Assembly (NCBI GenBank): GCA_023665475.1
Contig: JAMPEB010000013.1
Coordinates: 1 to 64,000 of the forward strand
Direction: 5' to 3'
Source: Lachnoclostridium sp.
GTDB taxonomy: Bacteria > Bacillota > Clostridia > Lachnospirales > Lachnospiraceae
DNA length: 64,000 nt
The notes beneath the pieces are model-generated. The model was not told the DNA's origin, did not search any database, and was given only the letters and a program-made list of their open reading frames with translations. Below, one piece after another: positions 1 to 7,951 of this stretch. Both the position numbers and the translations under genes were made by a program. How positions within the stretch are numbered: the stretch's first letter is position 1; every line of letters starts with the position of its first letter.

Positions 1-175
1 CACTGAGCAGAAAATAATCCGCATCCATATTGTCAATGCCGGAAACGACCGCCCGACCTAACCCTTCCGCCAAACCGGACAAAAACAAAACCATAAACAT
101 AAGCAGGACAATAAGAAGCTCGATCAATAGATACTTCTTTTTGCCATACACCAACTCTTTCCATGCCAATTTCAT
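1..175 (-). CDS. ABC transporter permease, N-terminal part (cut by window edge)
   Basis: Only the first 58 codons are in the window; the gene continues past the left edge. The peptide opens MKLAWKELVYGKKKYLLIEL and runs into one strong membrane segment (about residues 16-38), then a glycine-rich extracellular start. This is how FtsX/MacB-type ABC permeases begin: a short basic cytoplasmic tail, then TM1 and a large outside domain. The ATG is preceded by GAGGTGG at a suitable distance. Upstream lies a 173-nt structured leader and a promoter region carrying the RTGACCTNNATATGAC motif shared with the nearby two-component genes, so I infer control by that system. The substrate cannot be told from this fragment. 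Confidence 0.75.
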   Translation of the reverse strand, partial: MKLAWKELVYGKKKYLLIELLIVLLMFMVLFLSGLAEGLGRAVVSGIDNMDADYFLLS

Positions 176-190
176 AGGCACGCCACCTCG

Positions 191-266
191 CTTTCTTTAT
201 TCCCGCGGGCAATTCGCCAAACGACCGTGCTTACACGGTCAGTTGCGAATGCCGCAAGGGTCAATA
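191..266 (-). repeat. Structured repeat, copy 2 (permease leader)
   Basis: This is an imperfect copy of the element at 384-460. It contains a perfect hairpin, GACCGTG-CTTA-CACGGTC on the plus strand, flanked by outer pairing segments GGC-TTCGC and GCGAA-TGCC. The hairpin stem differs from that of copy 1 (CCATG/CATGG) yet pairing is kept, which suggests that the structure matters. It lies within the probable 5' leader of the permease gene. Confidence 0.6.
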
Positions 267-354
267 CTCCGCCCCCCTGAGGCGTTTCAAGTTCCATGCC
301 CCGCTGCTTGCAGTGGGGTTATTGACTTCTTGTCTGATTCCTCAGTGCAGAAAG

Positions 355-384
355 ATTATCACAGTTCCATGACCTATATATGAC
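355..384 (-). promoter_or_regulatory. Promoter with response-regulator box, site 1
   Basis: The sequence ATGACCTATATATGAC (369-384, plus strand) matches the 16-bp motif found also at 5521 and 7460. A -10-like GATAAT lies 8 nt downstream in the minus direction at 355-360, and there is no good -35. A direct repeat of GTCA with an 11-bp period over a missing -35 fits OmpR-family activators. The target would be the permease starting at 175. Confidence 0.6.
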
Positions 385-460
385 TTTTTTATTTCCGCAA
401 GCAATGATCCAAACGGCCATGCTTGCATGGACAGTTGGCGAACGCTGTGAGGGTCAATGG
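384..460 (-). repeat. Structured repeat, copy 1
   Basis: This is the partner of the element at 191-266. It shares blocks around TTGACCCT, TTCGC, AACTG, CGTTTGG and ATTGC, with a central CCATG-CTTG-CATGG hairpin. It begins just after the stop codon of the oxidoreductase gene and ends against the regulator box, so it may also act as a transcription barrier between the operon and the permease promoter. Confidence 0.55.
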
Positions 461-477
461 TCAAAACTAAATCTTTG

Positions 478-1761
478 TCAAACGATACCCGCAATTTTCT
501 TAGCCAGCGCCATGATAGTCAAAATAGGTGGATTGCCCATGGATTGGGGGAGTATGGTCGCATCGGCCACATAGAGGTTATCCGGTAAAACAGGGTTATG
601 CAAGGTATCCCTCTCCGCCGCTGTCAGGGGCAGCATTCCCCCGGGATGCCCCGCGTTTAATATCCCCAAAAACTGCTTCCGGGTCGGAACGCCCAATCGA
701 ACCAGAATATTCCGGCTCTGTGAAACCGCCCGTTCCATCCGCTTTTGATCCTCGGCAGTCAAACACTTATTGATCCGCTTTCCGTCGGTGCCGCCTGCAG
801 CATCGTCAGCCAGCTTAATCATGATGCTGGCGAGATCGTTCATGGGGAATCGCCAATCCTTATGGAAAAAAAAGCTGAGGTAATCCATGTAGGGTGACAG
901 AATGTAGCCATCCTGTTGACTGATAAAAGGCATCAAAAGCTGCTTGTCCTGATTAAGCCCCGGCAGGCAGCCCGCCACACACACAACCGGGTCCACAAAC
1001 AGGGTTTCACCGCATGGGATACCTGACCTTTTCAAAATAACCGGCGTACCCAGACCGCCCGCTGCCAATATCACAAGGTCTGCATGGAATACAGTCTTTT
1101 GTCCATTGTGTCTGGCGTGAACTGCGGTAACATGCTTTCCTGTGTTCTCCAGACCCATTACCTTACAGCCGGTCACCAGCCTTGCACCCTGCCGGAGCGC
1201 CTGCTCCACCAGTGTCCTGGTATCCCATTTTGCACCGGTGGGACAACCGATGGCGCAGTGACCGCACCCCACACAGCGGGAAACATCCAGCAGCTTTGGG
1301 GTCACGATCGGGTCAAGGTCCATTTCTTCAAAAAGCGCAAACATTTCCTTTGTGGTTTCCGTCCAACACTTTGCGTGGTCGGTGGTAATGGGCAATTCCC
1401 GATACAACTCTTCAAACTGAGAATCCAGATTGATGCCCAATTCTTTGATTGCACCATCATAACGGATCGCATTTCCCGTGGCCAGCGTGGTCGTCCCGCC
1501 CAGACCGATGCCCCGGACCATGACCATCTCCTGAGACTTTTCCACTACCATATTCGGCAGAAGTAGATGGATCAGGCGCTCATCAAAGAACAGACCGCTG
1601 CTTCTCAGTTTTGCCATTTTTTTGACCGAAAATCCGAACGGTCGAAACGCCCTTCCGGCTTCCAAGATTGTGACTTGATACTTCCCCTGCAATTCTTTCG
1701 CCGCAGTGGCGCCGCCTGCGCCGGTGCCTATGACGATGGCTGTCTTCTGTTTTCTGCTCAT
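478..1761 (-). CDS. GMC-type FAD oxidoreductase with 4Fe-4S motif
   Basis: This 427-aa flavoprotein belongs with the GMC oxidoreductases, which oxidise alcohols with FAD. A Rossmann FAD-binding motif IGTGAGGATAA lies at residues 11-21, with the acidic residue of LEAG ending its second strand. Residues 163-173 read CVGCGHCAIGC, a CxxCxxCxxxC pattern that would hold a 4Fe-4S cluster, which classical GMC oxidases lack; this suggests electron transfer to a redox partner instead of O2, as fits an anaerobe. The C-terminus NLYVADATILPQSMGNPP matches the conserved GMC end. Its ATG overlaps the stop of the upstream gene by 4 bp, so it is the last, translationally coupled gene of the operon. The substrate is unknown; a long-chain alcohol or aldehyde is inferred from the neighbouring fusion enzyme. 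Confidence 0.85.
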   Translation of the reverse strand: MSRKQKTAIVIGTGAGGATAAKELQGKYQVTILEAGRAFRPFGFSVKKMAKLRSSGLFFDERLIHLLLPNMVVEKSQEMVMVRGIGLGGTTTLATGNAIRYDGAIKELGINLDSQFEELYRELPITTDHAKCWTETTKEMFALFEEMDLDPIVTPKLLDVSRCVGCGHCAIGCPTGAKWDTRTLVEQALRQGARLVTGCKVMGLENTGKHVTAVHARHNGQKTVFHADLVILAAGGLGTPVILKRSGIPCGETLFVDPVVCVAGCLPGLNQDKQLLMPFISQQDGYILSPYMDYLSFFFHKDWRFPMNDLASIMIKLADDAAGGTDGKRINKCLTAEDQKRMERAVSQSRNILVRLGVPTRKQFLGILNAGHPGGMLPLTAAERDTLHNPVLPDNLYVADATILPQSMGNPPILTIMALAKKIAGIV

Positions 1762-2294
1762 AGGTCATCCCTCCTGAATACAGCTGTGCAGCTTTCACAG
1801 CCCTCTGTAATCCGCCCTATAAAATCAAGTTGTCCGCCACCCCATAATCCCGCAATAATCCCCGAATCCATATACGACATGAGCGCGCACTGTTCCGGCG
1901 TGTAGAAGCGGCTGAAATAACAGGACGATACCGTAATCTCCCCCGGAATCCTCCCAGCCATGCGGATACCTATATTCCGATAGAGGAAAAAAATCAGCCG
2001 CCGCAGATTGCTGTTCTCCGTAAAGCCAGTAATCTTCCGAATGCGGCTCCCCAGCGCATAAGCCTTCTGGTAAAGCCTGTGAGGATCGGCATGAGAAAGG
2101 CACATCGCATTTTCAGTAAAGCTTGCGTATTCCTCCAAGGCCCGTTCATATGGAAGATGCCATATCCGCTTTCCCGTTACCTCAAACGCCTGAGCTGTCA
2201 CATTCAGCAAAAGCTGGAGCTGTATGCGCGAAAACAATGCCAAGGGATGACGCTCCAGGCTGCGGAGAAGCCTTCCGAACACACGCGCCCTCAA
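1758..2294 (-). CDS. Small protein, possibly L-2-amino-thiazoline-4-carboxylate hydrolase-like
   Basis: This 178-aa protein has no signal peptide or clear membrane segment. The C-terminal stretch with FIGRITEGCESCTAVF resembles the R-x-x-T-x-G-x-x-C-x-x end of the family named for L-2-amino-thiazoline-4-carboxylic acid hydrolase, whose members in gut Firmicutes mostly have no known role. It overlaps both neighbours by 4 bp (ATGA type), so it is made together with the reductase/ligase fusion and the Fe-S oxidoreductase. That it belongs to this family is a weak call; that it is a real gene is strongly supported by the coupling. Confidence 0.75.
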   Translation of the reverse strand: MRARVFGRLLRSLERHPLALFSRIQLQLLLNVTAQAFEVTGKRIWHLPYERALEEYASFTENAMCLSHADPHRLYQKAYALGSRIRKITGFTENSNLRRLIFFLYRNIGIRMAGRIPGEITVSSCYFSRFYTPEQCALMSYMDSGIIAGLWGGGQLDFIGRITEGCESCTAVFRRDDL

Positions 2295-4990
2295 TGGTAC
2301 ATCTCCTCAATCTCCTGTGCCAGATGCGCTTCCACATTGCCCCGTTTGACCTTCAGGTTGGGTGTCAGCTCTCCGGCCTGAATGCTGAGCGGATGGGGGA
2401 TAACACAATACCGGCGTATCTGCTCCGGATGGGACAGCCCCGCGTTCATCTGTTCAATATGTGCGTCCAAATCAGGAATCTCGCCTTCCAGCCACAAAAG
2501 CGCTGTACAGTAAGGTCGGTTTTCTCCAATCAGGACCGCCTCGGAAACGCCGGGGATATCCTTCAACCGCTCCTCTATTTTGGGAATGCTGATGTTTTTC
2601 CCATAGGCCGTGATGATGAAATCCTTTTTACGGCCATAAAGCGTAATATGACCGTTGTCGTGGATAATGCCCAGATCGCCCGTCCGCAGTACACCATCCC
2701 GAAGGTTTCCGGTTTCTAATCCATAATAACCCAGCATGACCTGAGGTCCCTGAATGAGCAGCTCACCGTCCGGCTCCTGCGTGATCGTCGTATCCGGCAG
2801 CGGCGTCCCGATGGTGGGGATTACATTGTCCCCTAATCGGTTAATCGTGATTAGCGGAGCCTCCGTCTGCCCGTAAGCGTTGTGAATCTCAATGCCAAGA
2901 GACCGAAAGCGCAGAAGTAGTGTCTCACTGACCGGAGCGGAACCTACAATCAACTGCCCGCACCGATCCAGACCTGCCTTTTTCAAGACCGCCCTCCGCA
3001 GGACTGCGGCCATTATCCGCTTACCTGGTCCCTCTTTCGCGGCAAGCCAGGCTTTTCCCAGACGATTGGATGTTACCTGATCCCAAACTTTTTCATAGAA
3101 ACGCGGCACGGAGAAAAACACGGTGGGCCGCACCTTAGGCAGGGCTTCGGTGAGTGCGCCGAAATCGTTCAGATAATAGACTTCCACATCCGCCAGAAGA
3201 TAGTAGGGCGCATAGGCCGCCAGAATGCCCTCTACCACATGGCTTAACGGCAGAAAAGACAGATACCGCATGGAACGGTTCCGTTCTTCCCAAGGCAATA
3301 GGCTGGTCAGCACCTCGCCCATCCATGCCAACTGCCCATAGTTGAACATGACACCTTTTGGTTCCCCGGTGGTGCCGGAGGTGTATCGGATCGTCGCCAA
3401 ATCCTCTGGGACAGGGTACTGGTCGGGCGCGGAGTTGGCACTCTTTTCCAGAAACTGCTCCCATCGCATTACCCGCGGGTGTTGAACGGACTGTCCTGAT
3501 GAGAAAGACACAAGGTGGATCTCTGTCTCTATGTTATCGATTTGATCCATCATCCGCTTATCGCCGATAAAGAACCAGTTCGCGCCGCTGCGCGCCAGCA
3601 GCAGCGCAGTCTCCTGTGCGGGAGTCGTATAATAGATTGGGACACTGACCGCTCCCAGAAGACCAATCGCCTGTTCCAGCGTCAGATAGTCCACCGAGTT
3701 GATTCCGGTAAGGGCCACCCGATCCCCTTTTCGGACGCCCCAAGCCCAAAGCGCGCCCACAATCTGATCCATACGGCGATTCACCTCCGACCCAGTTGTT
3801 TTATGAATGCCACTGGCTGTCACATCATAGTAGCAAATCGGATAACGGCGGCTGGCACGGCGGACCCTTGCCTGCTCAAAGACGGTCTGACCGGTCTGGC
3901 GCATAAAGTTTTTCCGACAGGCAAAAGAGAGAAGCGTGTCCATATAGTCCCGCCAATTCAAGCTGAACGGTCCACAAAGGCTATCCGTATTGGTGCGGTC
4001 AAACTCCTGTTCTCCGAAAAAGTAGGGCATCAGGGTGAGAAGGTTTGTTATGTACCCCTTTTTTCTCTTCTCTTCCTTTCTGTTGTAAAGGAGCCCTGCC
4101 TTTTTTAGAGCAGGCAAAGGCAGAAATATCGGTTTAGGAAGGGTAACGGACAGATTTTTTTTTGCCCAAATCCTTACATATTCCGCAAGTTCTCCAGCCC
4201 GGGGCGCTACACTTTTCGGACAGGTCAGATGAAATGTTTTTCCAGCCGCTTCCTCAGAAAAGCTGATTCGCAATATAGCATCTGCCACATAATCGCCCGG
4301 CACGATGTTCAGTGGTGTCTCCCGCTTTATCGGCAGAATCCGCATCCTGCCCAACAGCATCAGCTTCAGAATGTAATAGATGGTATTGAAGCTTCTGATC
4401 CAGCCGCTTCCGGCATCGCCTACAATCATGCCGGGACGGCAAATTGAAAATGGAAGAGAGGAACCTCTCACTAAGGACTCCGCTTCGGCTTTGCTCTCTT
4501 CATAAAGTGTGGAAAAGGCTGTGCCGACAGGATCTTCCTCCATCACGGTTCCGCTTTTCCGGCCCGCTACATAGGCTGTGGAAATATATACAAAGCGGCG
4601 TAGATTCCCCATATGAGCAGCTAGCGCCAGCACATTTTTGGTTCCATCGTGATTTGCGGATTGAAGTTCTCGTTTGCTCTTTTGAAATCCTATTTCTGCG
4701 CCTGCGTGCAGTACAAGCGTGACGGTATTCTCCAAAGTCTGCCGATCCGACTCATTAAGCCCAAGATTGGTTTCCGTAAAATCGCCACGCATCGGAAGGA
4801 TCTGCGTTCCGATAGCCTGATACAGCACCTTGTCATGACACCAGACAGTCCGGAGGCGGTGATATGCTTCCGCCTCATCATCTGCCCGAACCAGCGCGTA
4901 AATTTTACTCTGAGAATTTCGGATTAGTCGGGCGGCAAGTTCGCTCCCCAAAAAACCGGTAGCACCGGTCATTAAAATTGTATCTATCAC
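2291..4990 (-). CDS. Fused acyl reductase (SDR) and acyl-adenylate/acyl-CoA ligase
   Basis: This 899-aa protein has two enzymes. Residues 1-355 form an extended short-chain dehydrogenase of the thioester-reductase/fatty acyl-CoA reductase type: GATGFLG at 9-15, STAY at 137-140, and YEESK at 163-167 as catalytic Tyr/Lys. Residues 370-899 form an AMP-binding ligase: YTSGTTGEPKG (536-546), a long-chain acyl-CoA synthetase-like FLPLSH, YGQTEAP (706-712), RTGDLG (769-774), and a C-terminal lysine in TPNLKVKR. Carboxylic acid reductases place the ligase first and have a carrier domain between; here the order is reversed and no carrier is visible. Activation of a fatty acid followed by reduction to aldehyde or alcohol is the inferred role. 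It overlaps both neighbours by 4 bp. Confidence 0.88.
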   Translation of the reverse strand: MIDTILMTGATGFLGSELAARLIRNSQSKIYALVRADDEAEAYHRLRTVWCHDKVLYQAIGTQILPMRGDFTETNLGLNESDRQTLENTVTLVLHAGAEIGFQKSKRELQSANHDGTKNVLALAAHMGNLRRFVYISTAYVAGRKSGTVMEEDPVGTAFSTLYEESKAEAESLVRGSSLPFSICRPGMIVGDAGSGWIRSFNTIYYILKLMLLGRMRILPIKRETPLNIVPGDYVADAILRISFSEEAAGKTFHLTCPKSVAPRAGELAEYVRIWAKKNLSVTLPKPIFLPLPALKKAGLLYNRKEEKRKKGYITNLLTLMPYFFGEQEFDRTNTDSLCGPFSLNWRDYMDTLLSFACRKNFMRQTGQTVFEQARVRRASRRYPICYYDVTASGIHKTTGSEVNRRMDQIVGALWAWGVRKGDRVALTGINSVDYLTLEQAIGLLGAVSVPIYYTTPAQETALLLARSGANWFFIGDKRMMDQIDNIETEIHLVSFSSGQSVQHPRVMRWEQFLEKSANSAPDQYPVPEDLATIRYTSGTTGEPKGVMFNYGQLAWMGEVLTSLLPWEERNRSMRYLSFLPLSHVVEGILAAYAPYYLLADVEVYYLNDFGALTEALPKVRPTVFFSVPRFYEKVWDQVTSNRLGKAWLAAKEGPGKRIMAAVLRRAVLKKAGLDRCGQLIVGSAPVSETLLLRFRSLGIEIHNAYGQTEAPLITINRLGDNVIPTIGTPLPDTTITQEPDGELLIQGPQVMLGYYGLETGNLRDGVLRTGDLGIIHDNGHITLYGRKKDFIITAYGKNISIPKIEERLKDIPGVSEAVLIGENRPYCTALLWLEGEIPDLDAHIEQMNAGLSHPEQIRRYCVIPHPLSIQAGELTPNLKVKRGNVEAHLAQEIEEMYH

Positions 4991-5217
4991 ACCTCATCCC
5001 TTCCTCTGTTGTCCCGCAGATGCTTCCGCTCAAGGGAAAGCTCCTGTATGATACTGTCCAGTCTTCCATCCAATGTCATTATGGTGATTTGGATACAGTC
5101 TTTTCCCAAAAGTTTCTTGTTCCGGCGTGCAATCGCAGTAACACGGACATCTGAATCAGTATTTCTGGCACCGTTATATCCGACCAGAAGAATTTTTATT
5201 TTTTGCCGGGTTCCCAC
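4987..5217 (-). pseudogene. Truncated polysaccharide pyruvyl-transferase-like fragment
   Basis: A 76-codon frame reads KIKILLVGYNGARNTDSDVR, which resembles the N-terminus of polysaccharide pyruvyl transferases (GYNGxxNTG-x-DVR). The usual glycine is replaced by aspartate and the protein stops after about 70 residues instead of 300 or more. The only in-frame start is GTG at 5217, and the upstream GAGGAG is too close to it, so translation is doubtful. Its stop overlaps the ATG of the fusion gene by 4 bp. It could be a decayed remnant kept as a coupling leader, or a short functional protein; I favour the remnant. Confidence 0.5.
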
Positions 5218-5281
5218 TCCTCATACGAGCAATACCCAATCATACTTAAAATTTTAAAAACCGGAAAAAAGCTGTAAATCG

Positions 5282-5434
5282 TCAGCTTTTCCTGTTCTTG
5301 ACCCAAAAGTGCCATTTAGGCGCCTCAGGCATAGGCTCATGTTTGAGCCAGGCTTTCAAAACACGGCGGTGGGTAAACAGACAGCAAGCAACAAGAATAC
5401 ATCCCACAATGAGAATAATTATTCCAGGTTTCAT
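5282..5434 (-). CDS. Small single-pass membrane protein (50 aa)
   Basis: The reading frame is open further upstream, but the ATG at 5434 is chosen because AGAAAGGAG lies about 10 nt before it. The 50-residue product starts MKPGIIILIVGCILVACCLF, one membrane span, followed by a basic and tryptophan-containing tail (HRRVLKAWLKHEP). It is the first gene after the promoter at 5505-5536 and heads the reductase/ligase operon. Function is unknown; a small membrane partner or regulator of the neighbouring enzymes or kinase is possible. Confidence 0.7.
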   Translation of the reverse strand: MKPGIIILIVGCILVACCLFTHRRVLKAWLKHEPMPEAPKWHFWVKNRKS

Positions 5435-5504
5435 TTTAAATTTACTCCTTTCTGTCAGAAAATCAATGACGATGGTCTGTACAAGCCTGACCAGCACAAA
5501 CTGT

Positions 5505-5536
5505 ATTATAAATCAGTTTTGTGACCTGTATATGAC
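5505..5536 (-). promoter_or_regulatory. Operon promoter with response-regulator box, site 2
   Basis: On the minus strand a perfect TATAAT (5505-5510) has no -35 consensus at the expected place. Instead the motif GTGACCTGTATATGAC (5521-5536, plus strand) overlaps the -35 position, leaving 10 nt to the -10. This is the layout of class II activation by OmpR-family regulators. The first gene downstream is the 50-aa membrane protein at 5434. Confidence 0.7.
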
Positions 5537-5633
5537 TTCTGTTCGGTCAACCTGTCATTTTTCAAAGAGTGCGCCCAATCAAGCCAAACCCCAGACCAGC
5601 CCACCACTCCACTTTTGGAGAATCGCTCCCCTA

Positions 5634-6698
5634 TTAATTTTGTATCTTTACCATCATTTGTGTACCGCTCCCTTCAATGCTATGGCACTCAATACTCCCA
5701 TTTAGCAGTTCTGTAATTCGCTTTACAATGGAAAGACCCAATCCATTCCCATCTTTTTTATGGGATTCTTCACATTGATAAAAGGCGTCAAAAATGTGGC
5801 TCTGCTTTTCCACAGGGATACCGATTCCCTCGTCCCGCACAGAAACAGTTATACCTATAGCATCGTTCTGACCTGAAATATGAATGACCGTTCCGGAATC
5901 AGAATATTTCATAGCATTGTCAATCAAATTGAGCCATATCTGTTGTAATAGATCAGGGTCACTATTGACTGTCATTGACGGCAGATTCAATTCAAATTCC
6001 TGCACCTGTCCCTCTTGCTTCTCGGATAAAAGAATCACACACTTACGGATTTGCTCATCCACCGCCACCGGTTCATGCCTTGTAACAAGCGCTTGATTCT
6101 CAAGCCTTGACATACTCAGCATATTCTCGCAAAGCCTTGAAAGCCGTGCGGTTTCGTCATAAATCAATGTCAGGTATTCCCTTTGCTCGCCTGATAAGGT
6201 GCCATCTTCCAACAATATTTCCGCAAACCCCATCATTGCGGATATCGGCGTTTTGATCTCATGGGATACATTGCTCACAAAATCTTTTCTCAAATAATCT
6301 ATCCCGGCCAGTTCAATGCCCATGCGATTCACATTTGCCTTCAATTCGTCAAGCTCATGTGTATATATGGCATCCTTGCTGTTTTGCTGACTGCGGGAGA
6401 CCCTGATTGCAAAATCGCCCTTCGCAATCTGATTTACCGCATGATTCACTTCTTCAATCGGTTTTATAAAATATGCCGCTCCATAGTAAAGGGCAATGCC
6501 CCCAATAACCATCGTAAGCGTACAGACCAGCAGACATAAGGATATCACGATGGGTAATGTAAGTTCTCCATGATACAAAAAAACTGTCCCCAAAATAATC
6601 AATCCACACGAAAGCAAACACGCAGCACACAATATGGCAATAGAGACGACTGCAAGATAGATACATAGGTGAACCCTGTATTTTTTTTGATGTTTCAT
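5634..6698 (-). CDS. Sensor histidine kinase
   Basis: This 354-aa kinase has two membrane spans (about 12-40 and 46-73) with almost no extracellular loop, a HAMP linker (75-125), the phospho-acceptor helix FVSNVSHEIKTP with His146, and an ATPase domain with DNAMKYS, DEGIGIP and GNGLGLSIVK. The tiny loop suggests sensing within the membrane or through a partner such as an ABC permease, as in Bce-type kinases (inference). The ribosome site AGGAGGG precedes the ATG. It lies 36 nt downstream of the response-regulator gene, in the same operon. Confidence 0.93.
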   Translation of the reverse strand: MKHQKKYRVHLCIYLAVVSIAILCAACLLSCGLIILGTVFLYHGELTLPIVISLCLLVCTLTMVIGGIALYYGAAYFIKPIEEVNHAVNQIAKGDFAIRVSRSQQNSKDAIYTHELDELKANVNRMGIELAGIDYLRKDFVSNVSHEIKTPISAMMGFAEILLEDGTLSGEQREYLTLIYDETARLSRLCENMLSMSRLENQALVTRHEPVAVDEQIRKCVILLSEKQEGQVQEFELNLPSMTVNSDPDLLQQIWLNLIDNAMKYSDSGTVIHISGQNDAIGITVSVRDEGIGIPVEKQSHIFDAFYQCEESHKKDGNGLGLSIVKRITELLNGSIECHSIEGSGTQMMVKIQN

Positions 6699-6734
6699 TG
6701 CTACCCTCCTTTTTATCTATTCACCTAAAACTTT

Positions 6735-7418
6735 TCATCTCTCAGACGGTTTAAAAACTGCCTTATAGCCCAGCCCTCTGACTGTGATAATTTCAAAGTC
6801 GGATACATTCTCAAATTTTTTGCGGAGTTTTTTGATATGGGCGTCCACATTCCTTTCATCCGTATTAGAATCCACACCCCATATCTCATCCAAAAGTTCC
6901 AGACGGGTGAAAACCTTATTCGGATTATTGAGCAGCTTGAATAACAGATAAAACTCTTTTGGTGGCATTTCGTGTGTCTTACCATCCACCGTGACCGTCA
7001 ATCCGGCATAGTCCAATTCTGTATTTCCGATTTTTATATATTTTTGGTTTTCTAGCTGTGCACGGCGCAAAAGTGCTTTGACACGAAGGATCATTTCTTT
7101 CAAATTTATGGGTTTTATCATGTAATCGTCAGTCCCCACCACAAATCCTTTTTCCATATCCTCCAACTGGTCTTTTGCCGTAATCATCAAAACAGGAAGA
7201 TAATACCGTGAATCCCGCAGCAATTTTGTAAGTTCGTATCCATCCATTTTGGGCATCATAACATCACTGATGATAAGGTCAACATGCTCTCTGTCCATAA
7301 CTTCAAGAGCTTCCTCGCCATCAAAAGCGGGAATGGCTTTGAACTGTTCCCTATTTAATTTTGTACATATCATTTTATTGAGGGAAGCGTCATCTTCTGC
7401 AACTAAAATGGTGAACAT
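6735..7418 (-). CDS. OmpR-family response regulator
   Basis: This 227-aa regulator has a receiver domain (FTILVAEDD, phospho-acceptor Asp52 in ISDVMMPKMDG, conserved Lys in MIKPI) and a C-terminal winged helix ending RGLGYKAVFKP. I start it at 7418, where AAAGGAG sits 7 nt before ATG. The longer in-frame ATG at 7439 would fall at the expected transcription start of the autoregulated promoter. The DNA motif RTGACCTNNATATGAC lies at its own promoter and at two neighbouring promoters, so it is the likely DNA-binding protein for those sites. Confidence 0.93.
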   Translation of the reverse strand: MFTILVAEDDASLNKMICTKLNREQFKAIPAFDGEEALEVMDREHVDLIISDVMMPKMDGYELTKLLRDSRYYLPVLMITAKDQLEDMEKGFVVGTDDYMIKPINLKEMILRVKALLRRAQLENQKYIKIGNTELDYAGLTVTVDGKTHEMPPKEFYLLFKLLNNPNKVFTRLELLDEIWGVDSNTDERNVDAHIKKLRKKFENVSDFEIITVRGLGYKAVFKPSER

Positions 7419-7443
7419 TTCCATTCTCCTTTCTGCCATTGTT

Positions 7444-7504
7444 ATATTACCTCCAAAATGTGACCTCAATATGACATTGTACGATTAATTATAAATTAAA
7501 TCAA
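7444..7504 (-). promoter_or_regulatory. Two overlapping promoters of the two-component operon, box site 3
   Basis: P1 reads TTGATT-17-TACAAT (rc of 7499-7504 and 7476-7481). Directly downstream lies the motif GTGACCTCAATATGAC (7460-7475, plus strand). Ten nucleotides beyond the motif is a second -10-like TAATAT (7444-7449), the same spacing as at site 2. Regulator binding would block P1 and serve the second promoter, a switch from basal to autoactivated expression. This is inference from geometry. Confidence 0.6.
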
Positions 7505-7756
7505 GGGATTCCAACAACACCCAATGTGCCGGAATTCCCTGTTTTCTGCGATTTTGTCAATATTCTGTTCGTGCCCTTTGTATCGATTAAGCAGTTTACA
7601 CTTCGATAACATTCTATATTCTTTGTCAATTCACCTTTCAAACTTTCCCCCGCATTCAATGCAGTATAAAACATGATATCATATGGTTAGCCTTTTTATC
7701 CGGATAGCACAAAGCAACCCAAAAAGGAGCCGACACAGCTCCCTTTTTTCCATACA
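7505..7756. other. Intergenic stretch without a gene, with inverted repeats
   Basis: No gene is visible. Two inverted repeats stand out: GGGATTCC/GGAATTCCC at about 7505-7539, next to the -35 of P1, and GTATCGA/TCGATAAC at about 7590-7620. Either could be a regulator site. A terminator closes the stretch at 7721-7750. Confidence 0.4.
7721..7750 (-). terminator. Rho-independent terminator (bidirectional)
   Basis: AAAAAGGAGC and GCTCCCTTTTTT form a stem with a 7-nt loop, with A-runs on one side and T-runs on the other. It lies immediately after the stop codon of the coding remnant at 7757 and so probably served that gene and now the small membrane-protein operon. Confidence 0.75.
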
Positions 7757-7951
7757 TCATTCCATCTCCCTGAATATTCCCGCCATTCTTCCCACAAGGC
7801 TCCACTGACGCTGCATATAGGATTGCAGATTTTCCATGTTCTGCCGATATCCCTCACAAGCTATTGACGGATTTTGTTTTTTATACTTCGTTAAAACACC
7901 ATTTTCACTAAAACAAAGACTCTCAATGAAATAAATTTCTATTGTTAAAAT
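7757..7951 (-). pseudogene. 3' remnant of an unidentified gene
   Basis: An open frame of 64 codons without a usable start reads like protein (FIESLCFSENGVLTKYKK, then YRQNMENLQSYMQRQWSLVG) and ends six nucleotides before a terminator. About 60 nt further upstream (8014-8073) a 19-codon frame MTEYKDYTVLGTYFEAVEV follows a GGAGG. Together these look like the two ends of one gene whose middle was deleted. I do not recognise the family. Confidence 0.35.

Larger units (their letters stand above)
176..477 (-). other. Gene-free structured intergenic region
   Basis: These 302 bases hold no convincing gene; the plus-strand open frames here lack ribosome sites and overlap hairpins. Read on the minus strand, the order is: a hairpin-bearing repeat (384-460), the regulator motif (369-384), a -10-like GATAAT (355-360), a CCCC-rich hairpin with a CAAG loop, then a second diverged copy of the hairpin repeat (191-266) leading into the permease ribosome site. 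Inverted segments GTCAATA and TATTGAC suggest that the hairpins sit in a multibranched leader RNA. Confidence 0.6.
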
